Shown here piece after piece: positions 6,835-8,161 of a DNA stretch of 8,161 bases (positions are counted from its first letter, which is position 1; every line of letters begins with the position of its first letter). The stretch is from contig JAGVKY010000068.1 of assembly GCA_020050175.1 (NCBI GenBank), positions 1-8,161 of the forward strand, in the 5' to 3' direction. A program made the translations under genes and the position numbers. Origin of the DNA: Parachlamydiales bacterium (GTDB lineage: Bacteria; Chlamydiota; Chlamydiia; Chlamydiales; JAJFMK01). Below the pieces are notes generated by a model, which saw nothing but the letters and a program-made list of their open reading frames with translations, had not been told where the DNA came from and searched no databases.

Positions 6835-8016
6835 ATGGCTGCGATAGTTCCGAATCTAATTCCTAAAGTTCTTGTAGTTGGGGCAGGTCCTGTGGGTTTA
6901 TGGACTGCTGTTCAGGCCAAATTACTCAACCCAGAACTGCCGATTACCGTTCTCGAACGGTATGACAATTATCTCCGTTCTCACGTCCTCAGTTTAAGCA
7001 GCCGTTCCTTTAAAGGGATTCCCAAAGATCCTAGGCTTCAAGCGTTGGTTAAAGAATTTCTGACCACAAAGAATGTTAAAACCAACACGATTGAAGAAAA
7101 GTTGGAGGGGTTAGCTAAGGAATTAGGGATAGACCTTCAAAAGAATGTTGAAGTAAAGGATCCCCGTTCTCTTCGAGCGATGTACCCAAATGCAAAGGTG
7201 ATTGTCGGAGCAGACGGGGCTCATAGTACCGTTCGAAAAGAGATTTTCAACAACGAGATCGATGACAAGGGAGACCTTAAATATATCGTCGACGTGAAAT
7301 ATGAAGTTGTTGGGCAAGGAAAACGGCTAGATTTTGTCAAAGGGGTCTATCCCACTTTAAAGAAGATGGGGGCCATTGCCCAAGAATATGTGGGAAGAGA
7401 AAAAGAGGGCAAAACGGCCATTACTTTACGGCTGTTTATTGATCGTAAGAAGTATGAGCATATGCAAGATGCGAACTTCAAACACCCCTATACATTCGCG
7501 AACGAAGAGCTTATTCATGAGGAAGTTTCAAAAAATATCCATCTTTGGATGAATATAAAAGCTCAAATGGGAGAAGTTAGAGTCCCTGATTCAGAAAAAA
7601 TCACAGTGACCCGCCTTGGGATTTATTCGAGTAAAAAAGTTGTCAAAGAGGAAGAGGAAGTGACTTGGTGTCTCGTAGGAGATGCTGCCTTTGGTGTCCC
7701 TTTCTTCCGTAGTTTGAATAACGGTTTAAGTTCGGGTACGGCTCTAGCAAAAGCCATTGTCCGTTCCCTTTTGCCAGAGGAAGGGATTATCGACAGGAAA
7801 TTTCGTCTTATAGGCAACCTTTTCAAACAAGCAGTTCTTGGTCCATTTGTTGCCTATTCCCTATATGTTCGGAATTTAGCCAAAGCTGAAATCTTATGGG
7901 CGCGCATCAAAAGTCTTGCCCTTAGTCTTCTTCTTTGGTTCGTTCAAATCAGTGCCAGAGTTCCATGGCAAAGTAATTACTGGACAGAAGCTCAAATCAG
8001 AGTTCTGCAAAATTAA
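6835..8016 (+). CDS. FAD-dependent class A monooxygenase, kynurenine 3-monooxygenase-like
   Basis: This is a 393-residue flavoprotein, counted from the ATG at 6835. That start is chosen because the promoter -10 box overlaps the earlier ATG, and it leaves nine residues before the FAD-binding fold. Class A flavoprotein hydroxylase fingerprints are present in order: GAGPVG at 16-21 with the ribose-binding Glu at 41, RSHVLSLSSR at 48-57, the DG motif GADGAHSTVR at 125-134, and the GD motif starting GDAAFGVPFF at 282-291. The RS-x2-L-x-LS-x-R and VPFF elements resemble kynurenine 3-monooxygenase. The GD motif is unusual: the common His after GDAA is Phe286, and the Gly-x-Gly and distal Asp are replaced. 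Two hydrophobic C-terminal stretches (about 333-345 and 358-372) could attach the protein to the membrane, as in KMO. Such enzymes use NAD(P)H and oxygen to hydroxylate a small substrate, which is unknown here. No neighbour suggests a pathway. The family is secure; the substrate is not. Confidence 0.82.
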   Translation: MAAIVPNLIPKVLVVGAGPVGLWTAVQAKLLNPELPITVLERYDNYLRSHVLSLSSRSFKGIPKDPRLQALVKEFLTTKNVKTNTIEEKLEGLAKELGIDLQKNVEVKDPRSLRAMYPNAKVIVGADGAHSTVRKEIFNNEIDDKGDLKYIVDVKYEVVGQGKRLDFVKGVYPTLKKMGAIAQEYVGREKEGKTAITLRLFIDRKKYEHMQDANFKHPYTFANEELIHEEVSKNIHLWMNIKAQMGEVRVPDSEKITVTRLGIYSSKKVVKEEEEVTWCLVGDAAFGVPFFRSLNNGLSSGTALAKAIVRSLLPEEGIIDRKFRLIGNLFKQAVLGPFVAYSLYVRNLAKAEILWARIKSLALSLLLWFVQISARVPWQSNYWTEAQIRVLQN

Positions 8017-8039
8017 TTAAGATTTAAATTAATTTTTTT
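8009..8039 (+). terminator. Weak AT-only terminator-like stem after the monooxygenase gene
   Basis: A ten-base arm at 8009-8018 pairs with 8027-8036 across an eight-base loop, and the run of Ts continues to 8039. The stem contains the TAA stop codon at 8014-8016. It has no G-C pairs, so it would be unstable. It may stop transcription poorly or be an accident of AT-rich sequence. Confidence 0.28.
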
Positions 8040-8073
8040 ATTTCTGTTTTCTAAATTTTGTGTTTGTGGTATC

Positions 8074-8079
8074 TATAAC
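8074..8079 (+). promoter_or_regulatory. Possible -10 box for the gene starting at 8100
   Basis: TATAAC (five of six consensus bases) would start transcription near 8086, leaving about 14 bases that include the GGGAG ribosome site. No good -35 hexamer is seen at the right distance. The surrounding 83-bp gap is very AT-rich, which lowers confidence. Confidence 0.25.
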
Positions 8080-8090
8080 CCATACTTATT

Positions 8091-8095
8091 GGGAG
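8091..8095 (+). promoter_or_regulatory. Ribosome binding site of the right-edge gene
   Basis: GGGAG precedes the ATG at 8100 by four bases. The GGAG core matches the anti-Shine-Dalgarno sequence and supports this ATG as a true start. Confidence 0.5.
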
Positions 8096-8099
8096 TTTT

Positions 8100-8161
8100 A
8101 TGTCTTTTGTTCAAGGTGTTAAGCAATTTTGGATCGATTTTGAATATGATTTCAAAATGAT
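8100..8161 (+). CDS. Start of an unidentified gene cut by the window edge
   Basis: An ORF begins with ATG at 8100 and stays open to the last base, giving the 20 residues MSFVQGVKQFWIDFEYDFKM. A GGGAG ribosome site and a TATAAC box stand upstream. It is 83 bp beyond the monooxygenase stop on the same strand. The visible part has no signal peptide and is too short to assign. The paired start signals make it more likely than a chance ORF. Confidence 0.5.
   Translation, partial: MSFVQGVKQFWIDFEYDFKM

Noticed and set aside
6835..8016. Assignment as true kynurenine 3-monooxygenase or UbiH
   Set aside because: The motifs support the class, but the altered GD motif and lack of pathway neighbours do not justify naming a substrate or gene symbol.

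Overview
The window looks like chromosomal DNA from a member of the Chlamydiae, more likely an environmental chlamydia (Waddlia, Parachlamydia or Simkania type) than an animal Chlamydia species. The main reason is an intact 1867-residue UvrA on the minus strand, made of two complete UvrA proteins fused head to tail with four ABC ATPase domains. Ordinary bacterial UvrA is about 940 residues. A double-length UvrA (about 1800 residues) is, from memory, a hallmark of Chlamydiae. I see no rRNA, tRNA, phage, transposon or CRISPR sequence, and the genus cannot be fixed from this window.

Layout: 1-154 is a non-coding stretch with nested inverted repeats and a possible terminator. 155-1075 (minus) encodes a soluble, helix-rich protein of 306 residues that I do not recognise. 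An 85-bp AT-rich gap follows, and 1161-6764 (minus) is uvrA. A compact 70-bp intergenic region (6765-6834) holds two back-to-back promoters. 6835-8016 (plus) encodes a class A FAD-dependent monooxygenase, most like kynurenine 3-monooxygenase in its motifs. 8017-8099 is AT-rich with a weak terminator-like stem, and a further plus-strand gene starts at 8100 and runs off the window.

How it fits together: UvrA is the damage-recognition ATPase of nucleotide excision repair, working with UvrB and UvrC encoded elsewhere. The two genes flanking it have no evident repair role. The minus-strand pair could be one transcription unit, since no convincing terminator lies between them. uvrA and the monooxygenase gene are divergently transcribed from promoters whose -35 regions overlap. 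Both -10 boxes (TATAAT) sit so close to the start codons that the mRNAs should be nearly leaderless.

The most interesting points are the asymmetry between the two UvrA halves (degenerate fourth ABC signature and altered DNA-binding-region motif in the second half), the half-lost first zinc finger in both halves, the paired near-leaderless promoters, and the orphan protein downstream of uvrA. I found no clearly new multi-gene system.
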